NCBI RefSeq assembly: GCF_009363535.1
Contig: NZ_CP045369.1
Coordinates: 2,615,001 to 2,679,000, forward strand
Reading direction: 5' to 3'
DNA: 64,000 nucleotides
Source: Microbulbifer sp. THAF38
GTDB lineage: Bacteria > Pseudomonadota > Gammaproteobacteria > Pseudomonadales > Cellvibrionaceae
In this document: positions 48,361 through 58,141 of the stretch, in pieces
How positions within the stretch are numbered: position 1 is the first letter of the stretch
How the letters are laid out: each line of letters opens with the position of its first letter
The notes under the pieces: generated by a model
Seen by the model: only the letters and a program-made list of their open reading frames with translations
Database searches by the model: none
What the model was told of the DNA's origin: nothing
Program-made: the position numbers and the translations under genes

Positions 48361-50277
48361 ATCGGGTAGCCGGTAGTTTCTAGCTACCGGCCCCCACACC
48401 ACCCATCGTGCGGGTCCGCAATGGGCGGTTCCCTATCCGTAATGAATCTCTACCCAACGATCTCGCAATGAAATCAACCCCATCTCTTCGAAGAACTCAT
48501 TATTGAGCGCAATATGAATACCCTCAGTTTTTGCGCTTCGCCAGTAACTTTTACCGGTCGAGCCGCAGGTAACTGCCAGCGATTCACTCACACCCATACG
48601 CAGTAAATTTCGAACTTTCGTTCTCACTCTGCGCCAATTCTTCCAATAGCTCATTCTTAATCGCCGCCGTATCCAGCAGTCTAGATCAATACATTTTTGA
48701 TAGCCTTGCGCTATTCCAAAATAGTTGATCCAGCCACGGAGGTATACGGTAAGTTCCTTCAGTTTCTTTTCCATCGAAATGCCACGGGACCGTCCTGTAA
48801 TCTGACGGACGTGGTATTTAAATTGGCGCAGTGACTTATCATGCCAGACAAGCTTTGCTCCACGAAAAGAAAAACCCAGAAACTTACAACGACTAACGGG
48901 GGCTACTTGGCTTTTAGCATCGTTAACTTTGAGTTTAAGCTTGCGCTCAACAAAGCGTTTAATGCTCGCCATAAGCCGTTCGCCGGCACGTTTAGAGGAA
49001 ACGACAATCACAAAATCATCCGCATAGCGGACAAAATCGTGCTGGCGTTTTTCCAGCTCTTTGTCGAGCAGGTCGAGTACAATATTGGAGAGCAGCGGCG
49101 ATAAAGGGCCCCCTTGTGGCACCCCCTCATGACAGGCTTTCCAGCATCCATCTTCTACACTTCCTACACGCAAGTAACTTGCGATCAACTTGAGTAAACG
49201 CTTATCGCTGATTCTTTGGCCAAGTAAACTCATGAGGAAGTCATGGTTGACCCGGTCGAAGAACTTAGATAAATCGACATCTACGGCTATCCGCTTCCCG
49301 CCTTCGATATACTTCTGTAGCTTTTTCACCGCATGATGCTGTGATCGCTTTGGGCGGAACCCATAGCTGAACTCCGAAAAGGTTTTATCGAAACTGGGAC
49401 CGATGATTTGGGCGATAGCCTGCTGTATAACACGATCAAAGATCGTAGGTATCCCGAGACCACGCTGGCCGCCATCTGGCTTGCGAATGTAGACGCGCCT
49501 GACGGGAAGCGGCTGGTAATGACCCTGTCGAATAGTCTCGATGAGGTCGTCGCCAACTGCCTTGAAGTGCTGCATAAAATTATCGACAGTAATCTCGTCA
49601 ATGCCTGCGGCACCTTTGTTGCTTCGCACGTGTTTCCATGCAGCATTAAGATTTTCTTTGCTGAGGATGGTTTCAAGCAGATTTTCATTTGAGTTGAGTG
49701 TCATGGCAGTGCGCTACGTCAATTTTATATCCGGCTGGCAACATATCGGCAGGCTAGCCCTGTCTTTTAACTCGTGGATTTTGGGTTCAGGCCTTCACCG
49801 TATCCAAGGTATTAATCTTGGTATTAGGCTACTATGCCGTCGGCTGACTTCTGTTCAATCACCTTGGCCATTACTGGCCGAGGCGCCGCTGTGTTCCACC
49901 AATTTTGTTTACCCCCGCGATGGTGGCTAACGGGCTGGGCCTACTTATGAGTCAGCGGCCACGCTGACAGCTTTACAGCAGCAGGTTGAACAGATCTCCC
50001 CAGATAAGAACGTGAACTTTCACTACACAACTGCATCATTTACTCTACCCGTTAGACCACATGGCTTTGGTATCCTTGGCTACCTCGCCTCCAGGCTAAG
50101 CCTTATATGATGTTTCTGTCCGTCAGCTCGTAGTTTTGCTAGCGGCTTCCTCCCCACAAGACCTCGCGGTATTGCAGTTGCCATTCGCTAGTAGTTAGCA
50201 TTTAATGGGAACCATTAAATGGTGATCCTCCTACAGGGGACTTTCACCCCATTAGTTCACGCCCATGCTGGGCGTAC
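48361..50277 (-). mobile_element. Group II intron, apparently complete
   Basis: About 1917 bp on the minus strand. The 5' end begins GTACGCCCAGC and contains GGGGTGAAAGTCCCC in domain I. Domain V is the stem ACCGCCCAT/ATGGGTGGT with a CG bulge and TGCG-GACC-CGCA cap at 48398-48430. Domain VI is GCCGGTAG/CTACCGGC at 48369-48391, and the 3' end reads CTACCCGAT. The first five bases (GTACG) differ slightly from the GTGYG consensus, so the 5' boundary may be off by a base or two. It sits between a convergent kinase gene and the promoter side of the next gene. Confidence 0.85.
48433..49704 (-). CDS. Group II intron reverse transcriptase/maturase
   Basis: 423 aa. Reverse transcriptase blocks are intact: GIPTIFDRVIQQAIAQII, SYGFRPKRS, VDVDLSKFFDRVNHD, GVPQGGPLSPLLSNI and the catalytic FVRYADDFVI. 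The thumb/maturase X domain follows (LRGWINYFGIAQGYQK). A group-II-type RNA-binding tail ends the protein and no HNH endonuclease is present. It splices and mobilises the surrounding intron. The stop lies two bases before domain V, as in compact bacterial introns. Confidence 0.95.
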   Translation of the reverse strand: MTLNSNENLLETILSKENLNAAWKHVRSNKGAAGIDEITVDNFMQHFKAVGDDLIETIRQGHYQPLPVRRVYIRKPDGGQRGLGIPTIFDRVIQQAIAQIIGPSFDKTFSEFSYGFRPKRSQHHAVKKLQKYIEGGKRIAVDVDLSKFFDRVNHDFLMSLLGQRISDKRLLKLIASYLRVGSVEDGCWKACHEGVPQGGPLSPLLSNIVLDLLDKELEKRQHDFVRYADDFVIVVSSKRAGERLMASIKRFVERKLKLKVNDAKSQVAPVSRCKFLGFSFRGAKLVWHDKSLRQFKYHVRQITGRSRGISMEKKLKELTVYLRGWINYFGIAQGYQKCIDLDCWIRRRLRMSYWKNWRRVRTKVRNLLRMGVSESLAVTCGSTGKSYWRSAKTEGIHIALNNEFFEEMGLISLRDRWVEIHYG

Positions 50278-50346
50278 CAAATATATAATCGTTGCAATCC
50301 TGCACGGATTACCATCAACACCAACGAGTATAGGGAGATACCTGTT

Positions 50347-50808
50347 ATGGCCAGAACGTTCTTTATCTTATTACTACTATTTGCGACAGCCAGTAGCCAT
50401 GCCGAGAAGAGACCGGAAGCATTCAACACTATCGACAAGCTTTTCGCCGCTATGTCGAAGTTTGATCATCAGGTAATGAGAAGTACAGTTACCGATTCCT
50501 TTATTCTATTGGAGCACGGCGAAGTCTGGACCATAGAGGATCTGGTTAAAGTGGTTAAGCCTTCTAGCTATACCAGAACGAATTACTTCAGCATCATCAA
50601 CTACGAGCAGCAAGGTGATTTACTCACTGTGAATTACTGGAACAAAGCCAACTTTACCCAGAAAAACAACAGCGAGGAGGTTATCTGGCTTGAGAGTGCA
50701 GTACTGGCGAAGGTAGATGGGAACTGGTTGCTCACCCAAATGCATTCCACTCGGCTGCCAGCGGGTAAAACTCCCGATAAGGTTACTTTTATCCAGCAAA
50801 AGCTCTAA
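50347..50808 (+). CDS. Exported SnoaL/DUF4440-like protein
   Basis: 153 aa with a signal peptide (MARTFFILLLLFATASSHA) and an NTF2-like cone fold pattern: a helix with IDKLFAAMSKFDHQVM, then FILLEHGEVWTIEDL, DLLTVNYW and KVDGNWLLTQMHST. Such proteins may bind or isomerise small molecules, but no catalytic residues can be named. AGGGAG lies nine bases before the ATG. The group II intron ends 70 bases upstream and may separate it from its promoter. Confidence 0.75.
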   Translation: MARTFFILLLLFATASSHAEKRPEAFNTIDKLFAAMSKFDHQVMRSTVTDSFILLEHGEVWTIEDLVKVVKPSSYTRTNYFSIINYEQQGDLLTVNYWNKANFTQKNNSEEVIWLESAVLAKVDGNWLLTQMHSTRLPAGKTPDKVTFIQQKL

Positions 50809-50990
50809 GACAAAGCAAAAGCCAGTTCGAGTGGGCAGGCCTTACGGGCAGACATAAAGGCCTGCCCATTATCCATTGTAAGGATCACCGCCAGTACCAC
50901 CACAACGTCTTCCCCTCCCCCCCATGGCATCATGTAAAATACGCAGCAACTATACGATGCAAAGTATTAATTACCCTAGGAGGCGGCTTT

Positions 50991-51434
50991 ATGAAGCTAA
51001 GAGTGTACCTTTCCGGTGAAATTCATTCTGACTGGAGAACCCAAATCATCGAGGGTTGCAAGAAGCAAGGATTGGACATCACCTTCTCATCCGCAGTTAC
51101 CGATCACGATGCCAGTGACGCTGCCGGAGATGGTCTTGGCCAGGAGTCCAACTCCTTCTGGCGGGATCATAAGTCGGCCAAAGTCAATGCCATTCGCATC
51201 AAACACTCGATTGAGAGCTGTGACCTGGCCATTATTCGCTTTGGTGAGAAGTACAAGCAATGGAACGCTGCATTTGATGCAGGCTACTGCGCGGCCCTGG
51301 GAAAACCATATATTACCCTGCATGATGAATCCCTGGTACACGCCTTAAAAGAGGTCGATGGTTCAGCGCAGGCCTGGGCCCGGAACCCTGCACAGATAGT
51401 CGATATCCTGCAATACCTCACTACCCAAGCCTAG
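50991..51434 (+). CDS. ytoQ: YtoQ family protein
   Basis: 147 aa. The family opening LRVYLSGEIHSDWRTQII and the later ESNSFWRDHKSAKVNAIR and FGEKYKQWNAAFDAGYCAAL are distinctive for YtoQ, a nucleoside 2-deoxyribosyltransferase-like fold of unknown role. TAGGAGG lies eight bases before the ATG. A hairpin terminator follows. Confidence 0.9.
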   Translation: MKLRVYLSGEIHSDWRTQIIEGCKKQGLDITFSSAVTDHDASDAAGDGLGQESNSFWRDHKSAKVNAIRIKHSIESCDLAIIRFGEKYKQWNAAFDAGYCAALGKPYITLHDESLVHALKEVDGSAQAWARNPAQIVDILQYLTTQA

Positions 51435-51446
51435 ACTCCAGTATTG

Positions 51447-51472
51447 CCACCGCCAGCCAATGACGGCGGTGG
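51447..51472 (+). terminator. Terminator hairpin after ytoQ
   Basis: Perfect 8-bp stem CCACCGCC/GGCGGTGG with a 10-base loop, followed by CTCGTTTATT. It also lies before the end of the convergent 903-aa gene. Confidence 0.6.
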
Positions 51473-51527
51473 CTCGTTTATTATCAGTAGCCTATCCTAT
51501 TTGTACCGATATTTAATGGAAAAATCC

Positions 51528-54239
51528 TTAATGGAAAAGAATATACCCGGCTCTTTCCGCAGAACCGTGTTTTCTTCCGGTTCCACTTTCATCCACTTTT
51601 AATGAAAGCGAACCCGTTGGGCTCCCAGGGCCTCCATTCAACACTAGCCAACCACCATCACGACCATCAACGCCCATAATTGAGGCAATGGCATGGCTAC
51701 CCACTGCCGTGGGATACAAAGACTCTCCGCTATTACGCATGCCTTCTATGAGATCCGGCCCTACCGCTGCGGTGAACTGCACACCGGAAACCACATAGGT
51801 ACCTGCTTCAACGACAATCATGCCAAGCTGCTCATTTAAACGGCTTCCGGAATTGATACTGATCCCCTTCCCCGCAACAAATGCCGTTTCAACCGGCAAT
51901 CCCAGATCTTTTATGCCTGACTCACTGGCGCTCCAGAAATGAGAAAAATTGCTATCGTTATAGGTCATAACCTGCCCTATAACCACCGGTTCTACATAAT
52001 CCTCCGCATTAAGCATTTGCCGATCCTCGGCTTCCCAGTTCCCCTTTTGCCCTGTAAGGCTGGAAGTCACTCGCTGTGCTTCCATTTTAACGCCATGCGC
52101 CTGCTCTGTATAAACCCCTTGCTCCACCACAATATAAGTTAAAGACACCGATACCGTACTGCCATTACCCATGACATCCTGAGCCATTACCTGAAACGTA
52201 TTACCTTGTGCATTACGTATTCGTGGTACCGTCGCCACATGGGCAGAGGTATAAACTGGTGTTGCGACTACGACCATATTGTCATAGTGGTTTTCAAGCG
52301 TAACCGTTTGCCAGTTGCTGGTGACATTCGTTAAAACGCCATGCTCCATTTTTAAGCCGCACTGGGCTCCCTCAACCACCATCGAAAATACTTTGGAGTT
52401 ATTCGTGGCAATGCCATCCGATATTTCAAAATGTATGCCGTTAGTGGCCCCCAAGTCCGAACAAGTGGGCGTACCAGAAATTTCTCCCGTTCTGCTATCA
52501 ATCACCAACCATTCTGGCGCATTAACAATTGAAAAGACCATATTGACCGTATCCTGCTCGTCCCCGTCATGCCAGGAAGGAAAGAAGGAGAATGAATCGC
52601 CCACCTGTACTGTATGATCTTTTATGGAGGCATCTATAAAAACTGGAGCTTGATTGGCAACTAAAGCATCTTCAACATCCACATACCAAATGCCCGAACC
52701 AACAAGCCCTCCTCTCTCTCCCCGATGAGAGGCCATTAATAAATCCCCATTGTTATCAGAAAATATAGCAAGTATTCCATTTAAAAACTTGGTGCTTTGG
52801 GGTTGATGTGGGCCTGAGGAAATTAATTGATCCAATGCCCAGGTACCACCTGTTTGATTTAAAAGAAATACCGCATTTTGTTCACTCCAGCTCCCCATAA
52901 CTACACTCTGAAAATAGCTTCCAGCCGCCGTCACAAAATCAATTCCACTGGGAGGTATCTTTTCTCCATTATATTCGAGCATCAAAACAGGCCTCCCCTG
53001 TTGAGAGGGATCTGGCTCTATCAGTCCCAACGATTGAGCCACAATCACATTCGGCTCCGCACTTTGTTCATCACGCCAGTCACCCACGGTACTATTCCGC
53101 TTAGGGCAACCATAATCGGTTCCCCGTATCAGCTGATAAAATTGATCCCTTGGGGTCCCATCCTCGGCAGTAGGGTTAGGACAGCGAAAATTGATTGAAG
53201 AAGCATCATTTACTGCATGCATTGTGGTATACAAGCTTCCTTGAGAATCTGCAGCCAATCCAAATGGATTGCGTAATCCCTGGGCGTAGCTACGTATCTT
53301 CCCGGTATCCTCGCTGGTAAACACCTGAATATCACGGTCATGCTCCTGACGCAGTGCCGATAGATATTCAGCATGACTACCAAAACTGTCAGGGGCCAAA
53401 TCACCTCCAATATCGAACCAAGCAATATTTGAACTTGCGGTATCTTCCAGCTTCAGTAGATTTTCAATAAATAAAACGGCTGCCGTATAAGCATGCTCAT
53501 TGGTTTGCGTATCACCTCTTGACCCCAGAGAAATAAAGAGAGAGTTACCACTGACATGCAAGTGTTGGATTTGGTGATGGGCGACACTTAAGGATTCGGC
53601 AATTACCTGGCGCACCTCATCGACCGCATTCCCCTCGGCCTGGGTTTCTCCCCAGATACGATCCCCATCATCATCACTGAGCCGGATAATATTCTGAAAG
53701 AAGTCACTACCACCACTATTGTGTAAGACCACGGTAGGGGCTAGGTACATAAAGACCTTTCCAGGAAGGCCCGTTTGTGAATTGATCGCATTGGGGTCAT
53801 AGTGGAACGCCATACCAATCGCACCATGGCAACTATCTCCTGGAGACCGGCCTGGATTGCCCTCATTACACTTCCCGTTAAGGGGATTTCGGGTGCTCTC
53901 AAACACAGATCCAGATACGGCAGTCAAGAAATCATCCTCAAACCCTCCTTCCACTTTGTCTGCTACCTGGTAACGATAGGCAATAACCCCATGAGTTAAT
54001 GTGGCGACGTAAACATACTCCGTATCTCCAGGCGCCATGGAAATTTGTGTATAGCTCGGCTGACTAAAAGACTCATCGGAAGTTGGGTATTCAATCAAAG
54101 TAAAGGTCTGCTCACCAAATACAGACTGCTTATCTTCATCTATAACAAAATACCTTGCATACAGCGGAGGACTCAAAAAAGAAAAAGTAGCCACTAGGAC
54201 AAGACAAATACATCCAACATAAGATCTAAGTAAAATCAT
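51528..54239 (-). CDS. Secreted beta-propeller (glucose dehydrogenase-like) protein with Ig and C-terminal adhesion-type domain
   Basis: 903 aa with a signal peptide (CLVLVATFSFLSPPLYA). Residues 60-530 resemble the soluble quinoprotein glucose dehydrogenase propeller: HHQIQHLHVSGNSLFISLGS, YAQGLRNPFGLAADSQGSLY and DNNGDLLMASHRG. A He_PIG/cadherin-like Ig domain follows (WLVIDSRTGEISGTPT near 600). The rest is a beta-rich domain with NWQTVTLENHYDNMVVVATP and YIVVEQGVYT, which occurs in secreted enzymes of marine bacteria. A redox role for PQQ sugar oxidation is possible but the catalytic His/Arg set cannot be confirmed by eye. The 290 bases upstream hold no gene. Confidence 0.72.
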   Translation of the reverse strand: MILLRSYVGCICLVLVATFSFLSPPLYARYFVIDEDKQSVFGEQTFTLIEYPTSDESFSQPSYTQISMAPGDTEYVYVATLTHGVIAYRYQVADKVEGGFEDDFLTAVSGSVFESTRNPLNGKCNEGNPGRSPGDSCHGAIGMAFHYDPNAINSQTGLPGKVFMYLAPTVVLHNSGGSDFFQNIIRLSDDDGDRIWGETQAEGNAVDEVRQVIAESLSVAHHQIQHLHVSGNSLFISLGSRGDTQTNEHAYTAAVLFIENLLKLEDTASSNIAWFDIGGDLAPDSFGSHAEYLSALRQEHDRDIQVFTSEDTGKIRSYAQGLRNPFGLAADSQGSLYTTMHAVNDASSINFRCPNPTAEDGTPRDQFYQLIRGTDYGCPKRNSTVGDWRDEQSAEPNVIVAQSLGLIEPDPSQQGRPVLMLEYNGEKIPPSGIDFVTAAGSYFQSVVMGSWSEQNAVFLLNQTGGTWALDQLISSGPHQPQSTKFLNGILAIFSDNNGDLLMASHRGERGGLVGSGIWYVDVEDALVANQAPVFIDASIKDHTVQVGDSFSFFPSWHDGDEQDTVNMVFSIVNAPEWLVIDSRTGEISGTPTCSDLGATNGIHFEISDGIATNNSKVFSMVVEGAQCGLKMEHGVLTNVTSNWQTVTLENHYDNMVVVATPVYTSAHVATVPRIRNAQGNTFQVMAQDVMGNGSTVSVSLTYIVVEQGVYTEQAHGVKMEAQRVTSSLTGQKGNWEAEDRQMLNAEDYVEPVVIGQVMTYNDSNFSHFWSASESGIKDLGLPVETAFVAGKGISINSGSRLNEQLGMIVVEAGTYVVSGVQFTAAVGPDLIEGMRNSGESLYPTAVGSHAIASIMGVDGRDGGWLVLNGGPGSPTGSLSLKVDESGTGRKHGSAERAGYILFH

Positions 54240-54525
54240 CTTTTCCTCAACAATTCATAAAATTTGAAAATTACAGTTAAACGCACTAGCAAACTGACAG
54301 CTAGGTACTGAGCATTAACCAGTAATGCAGATAAAAACCAGCCCTAGATATGAAAGTAAAAAAAGTGGAACTCAAATCTAAGAGGTAAAGAGATAAGCAA
54401 TTTTTGCTGGACCGTTGCAAATAGGAACTAAATCCATCGAAAATCAACAGCCATCCGCCAGACTACATGCAGGCAATTACTGAATAGTAACTTTTTAGGT
54501 TTATAAACCTCACGCTTATCGATAC

Positions 54526-54831
54526 TTACCGTTCAAACACCATCTTTTTAACTTTGGCAGAAATATTCACTGGGTCGGCGACCCCTAGAAGGTGGAAGCG
54601 TCTACAATGCATTCCTCTGGTACACGCTATGCCAATAGGCTTATCTTTCTTGATCTCATGATTCTATTTATGCTCACCCCGGATCAGAAGATTATCGCTA
54701 TCTAGAGCAATATCACTTGGATCGAATCCAGGCACAGTTGCCTTTACAAGTAGGCGAGCATATTCTTCAACCACATCAATCGATGGCGCTCGCTCACGGG
54801 GCGCTACCCCCTCTTCTTCAAAAAAGGGCGG
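54526..54831 (-). pseudogene. Hsp20/IbpA-type small heat-shock protein, decayed
   Basis: The minus strand reads PPFFEEEGVAPRERAPSIDV, VEEYARLLVKATVPGFDPSD and IALDSDNLLIRGEHK. This is the alpha-crystallin pattern of Hsp20 (VKAxxPGxDPxDI, LxIRGEHK). A TAG at 54664-54666 interrupts the frame, which then continues KKDKPIGIACTRGMHCRRFH and NISAKVKKMVFER to a TAA. No start codon remains, so the gene is dead. The 340 bases from here to the methyltransferase gene contain only a tract like the CTCTGACCC repeat ends seen in the RHS region. Confidence 0.8.
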
Positions 54832-55175
54832 CTAGCGTACTGATCTCTTCATATATTGCATTCTCGAATTGGAGTTAACTAATCTATCAAGGGTTGGTAC
54901 AGACGCAAGCTAGTATAGCCATGAGGATGTAAACCGAACAAAAATGGCGCTGAATTCAGGCTATAGATACTGTCATTAAAGAATACAAAGGCATAACGTT
55001 GATGAGTAAACTCAAAGAACCTACTCAGGAGAAGTCGAGATAACTTTAACGCCACTCTGACCCTACCTGATAGAAACGTTAAGGTTTAAAGATAAAAATT
55101 AGGCCAGAGTGAACACTGACCCAATTAATGATGAGCCCATCACAAATTATCTAATTAAATATCTTGGAGGGCATC

Positions 55176-55838
55176 GTGACAATTAGCAAAGAGGTCTGGC
55201 AAGGCCAAGCCGTATATTCCAAGACACATTTATGGCTCTATGATTTTTGGGTGCTTTATTTGTCAAATCGTTATATCTGGCACTGTCCAACCCCAATAAT
55301 TCTTAAGCAATTCGATCAATGCGCCAGTGCAAACCATTTGGATGTGGGTGTTGGTACCGGCTACTTTATGGATAAATGTCGCTTCCCATCTTCTCAGGTT
55401 AGGCTGGGACTTATGGATTTGAACCAGAACTGTTTAGATGTTTCCGCCAAACGAGTGGAAAGATATAAGCCTATAAAGTTTCGCACAAATGTTCTCGATG
55501 AAATGCCTAGCAAAGTAGAGCCTTTTGACTCCATTTCTCTCAACTACTTGTTCCACTGCTTGCCGGGCAGACTTTCAGAAAAGCTTATAGCGATCGACCA
55601 CCTTAATACACTACTTTCAGATCACGGCATCGTCTTCGGCTCTACACTATTACATGAGGGGGTACACAAAAGTGCTATCGCCAAAAAATTGATGGCCTTT
55701 TACAATAAGAAGGGAATATTCTCTAACACCCAAGACTGCAAGGAAGATTTAGAAGAATTTTTACAAAGTAGGTTTTCTGAACACTCTATTAGAATTCAGG
55801 GCTGTGTTGCACTTTTTATGGCAAAGAATAAAAAGTAA
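55176..55838 (+). CDS. Class I SAM-dependent methyltransferase
   Basis: 220 aa from a GTG with GGAGG six bases upstream. Motif I is LDVGVGTGYFMDKC near residue 56, motif II LGLMDLNQNCLDVSAKR, and the motif IV region PFDSISLNYLFHCLPG. This is a small-molecule methyltransferase of the UbiE/Methyltransf_25 kind; the acceptor cannot be told. It is convergent with the PI-PLC gene and stands alone on its strand. Confidence 0.83.
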   Translation: MTISKEVWQGQAVYSKTHLWLYDFWVLYLSNRYIWHCPTPIILKQFDQCASANHLDVGVGTGYFMDKCRFPSSQVRLGLMDLNQNCLDVSAKRVERYKPIKFRTNVLDEMPSKVEPFDSISLNYLFHCLPGRLSEKLIAIDHLNTLLSDHGIVFGSTLLHEGVHKSAIAKKLMAFYNKKGIFSNTQDCKEDLEEFLQSRFSEHSIRIQGCVALFMAKNKK

Positions 55839-55872
55839 TCACAGCCCTAATTATTGGCGATTAACTATTATA

Positions 55873-57162
55873 TTATTTTTTAGAGCCTCGCTGCCATACA
55901 CCTTCCTTGTTTTGGTCATGGTAAGCCAACCAAACCACAGAAACTCCGGCTGCTCTCTTGGCTTTCATAAGGCGTGCATTGTCATAACCATTGTAGGGAA
56001 CATCAAAAACAGATCCTGGATACTCATAAGTACAGGCTGCCTCTCCTTGGGACCAGTCCGCCTCAGTGAAAGTAACTTTCCAATCGTTTCCATCACGACA
56101 CGCAAAATGATAACTATTTAGGCAAGGGACATCATTAAAACGGCCATTAGCCTTAGAAACAGCACAATTCTCATTGCCACGCCAGTTATTAGGCTCTGTG
56201 CTCTCCCAAGACCAGAGCAAATCGTCAGGCTCAAGGTGCCCCGCACTACCATCTCCATTGAACCAGAACATCTCAAAAATGTTAAGGGCACAGGAGAGGT
56301 AGCCACTCACATTGGATTCGGTAATTTCTTTGTCTTGCGGCCCTTTACCACCGCTACCAATACCATAGAGGGTGCTTGGATCATGCAGCCGGGTCATTTG
56401 CTTCCTAACATCAGATGTTATCAGCTCACAGGCGTTAGAATCAGACGGCTTGCTAAATTTATCCTTATAGAAATTCCTATATTGCAGGCCCAAATGAACC
56501 ACAGATCTAAACCTTCCAGACTGCGGGCATACGGAGTCCGTATTAATAGCAATTACATTCTTTCCGGCATCCAACACATCCTGCTTACTTATAGAATCCA
56601 CCGGCAAACCCACACAGCTATTCGAGCCCCCACCTGAGCGATTAGCTTCATAAAGATAGTTGCCCAACTCACCACGTAACTGGTCTGCTATCTGGCCATA
56701 ATGATCGGAGTTAATTTCAAGCTTTAGCATTATCACTGACTGAAGATTCCCCTCCTCCAACCACCGAACAATGCTTTCCAACCCCCTGCGAAATTTCTTT
56801 TCACCACCAGCACAGATACCATGACATAACCGTAATTGATTTTCCCCAAGGAATGTTCCGTAATCACCGACATCTAAGGTAAGCTCTCGCACACCGGAGT
56901 TTAGCTGGTCATAGATCGATATATCCTGATTGGGATCAGCCCAATAAGCACTATCCCACTCACGCGCATTGTAGGAGTTGTGGGTACCCACCCATTGGGA
57001 ATGATTGAAAGGGACATCTTTATCCAACTGTTCTTGCAGGGATAATTGCATAACACCCTGAGTGGTAGTCGATTTAACAACTGAGGCCAGAAGCAGGCCT
57101 GTTATGAAAATCACTAACCGCCCAAAAGATGACACTTGGGCCATTTGGTTTTTTCTTATCAT
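55873..57162 (-). CDS. Exported PI-PLC-like phosphodiesterase with C-type-lectin-like domain
   Basis: 429 aa. A signal anchor (LVIFITGLLLASVVKS) precedes the PLC-X-like barrel: first catalytic His in WVGTHNSYNAREWD, metal/acidic site in VRELTLDVGDYG and second His in LRLCHGIC. Residues 310-425 form a C-type-lectin-like fold with STEPNNWRGNENCA, FNDVPCLNSYHFACRDG and WLAYHDQNKEGVW. The WND-like calcium motif is changed to FND. The enzyme may cleave phosphoinositides or glycosyl-PI on eukaryotic or algal surfaces, targeted by the lectin part; this is inferred from the domains. Confidence 0.8.
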   Translation of the reverse strand: MIRKNQMAQVSSFGRLVIFITGLLLASVVKSTTTQGVMQLSLQEQLDKDVPFNHSQWVGTHNSYNAREWDSAYWADPNQDISIYDQLNSGVRELTLDVGDYGTFLGENQLRLCHGICAGGEKKFRRGLESIVRWLEEGNLQSVIMLKLEINSDHYGQIADQLRGELGNYLYEANRSGGGSNSCVGLPVDSISKQDVLDAGKNVIAINTDSVCPQSGRFRSVVHLGLQYRNFYKDKFSKPSDSNACELITSDVRKQMTRLHDPSTLYGIGSGGKGPQDKEITESNVSGYLSCALNIFEMFWFNGDGSAGHLEPDDLLWSWESTEPNNWRGNENCAVSKANGRFNDVPCLNSYHFACRDGNDWKVTFTEADWSQGEAACTYEYPGSVFDVPYNGYDNARLMKAKRAAGVSVVWLAYHDQNKEGVWQRGSKK

Positions 57163-58141
57163 AATAGACCTGTGTCACTATCGTGACATTATTGTTAATA
57201 TTTATTTTTATTTTGCCCTATAAAAGACCGCGGCCCCCAAGTCAGAGCTATTAGATATTAACCAAACCGACAATCAATTCATAGAGCCAAATCAAACCTG
57301 ACTGACCGGTTATGAACACCAAAAATAAAATCCCATAATTAATACCAAAAGAAAACAAACCTCCAATAGAATCTTCTCAATTAGACCATATGAGCGATAC
57401 TTAAATGATAACAGTGGCAACTCCTGCAAGCCGAATAACTGATCTGCACGTAAATCCATATTTTGAATCGCACCGGCAAGCAGAAGAAAACTACCCTGCC
57501 CTTAACGGGCCAAACTAATTTATTATTTTATTAGAATCTCAAACTAACAAGCCAAACAAAAACAGAATCTACATCTCAACAGAAAAACAAACTTAAACCT
57601 CGGATTTGCAAACCAGCCAAAAAAATCAGGTCAACAACTTCACCGATGAGCACCATCTTAATATACACCCTCATATTTTCCATAAAACCAGCTATGGGAA
57701 AGAAATAGAACTTAGATGAAGTAGCAAGCAACTGTTTACAGTAGATTCTCTACACAAAAAAATAATAGCAAACCATTTTCAAAACAATAAACACGTACCG
57801 AAAAATTACAAAAACAAATTACCAAGAAGGCGAGAAATTAAGAGTTTAAAAAATAAGCACAAGCCAGTAAAGACACAGACACCCTCCTCACAAATAACTA
57901 TGTCAAGGTTATTCTCAACAATAAAAATTACAGCCACTTACACCTAAATAAGGCATTCAACTTGCCACCCTTAATCCAAATATTACATGCGTACCAGATT
58001 TTCCCTGTGTGAAGCAAATCACACAAAAACACTCTTGGGCGACAGTAAAAGCTGGCGGATATAAGATCTTTCTATGATATGATCACGTAATAGATTTAGT
58101 GCCTAAGCACTAAGGTGAACAATTATCAGGGATGAGAATAT
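57163..58141. other. 1-kb AT-rich gap without a supported gene
   Basis: The sequence is A/T-rich and full of stops in all frames. The only structure seen is a palindrome at 58096-58113 just before the operon at 58142, listed separately. It may be a scar of past insertions or a regulatory region. Confidence 0.5.
58096..58113. promoter_or_regulatory. Palindrome TTAGTGC-N4-GCACTAA upstream of the unknown operon
   Basis: A perfect 7-bp inverted repeat with a 4-base spacer, 29 bases before the start codon and just upstream of the AGGGATGAG ribosome-site region. It could be an operator or a hairpin in the leader. Confidence 0.45.
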
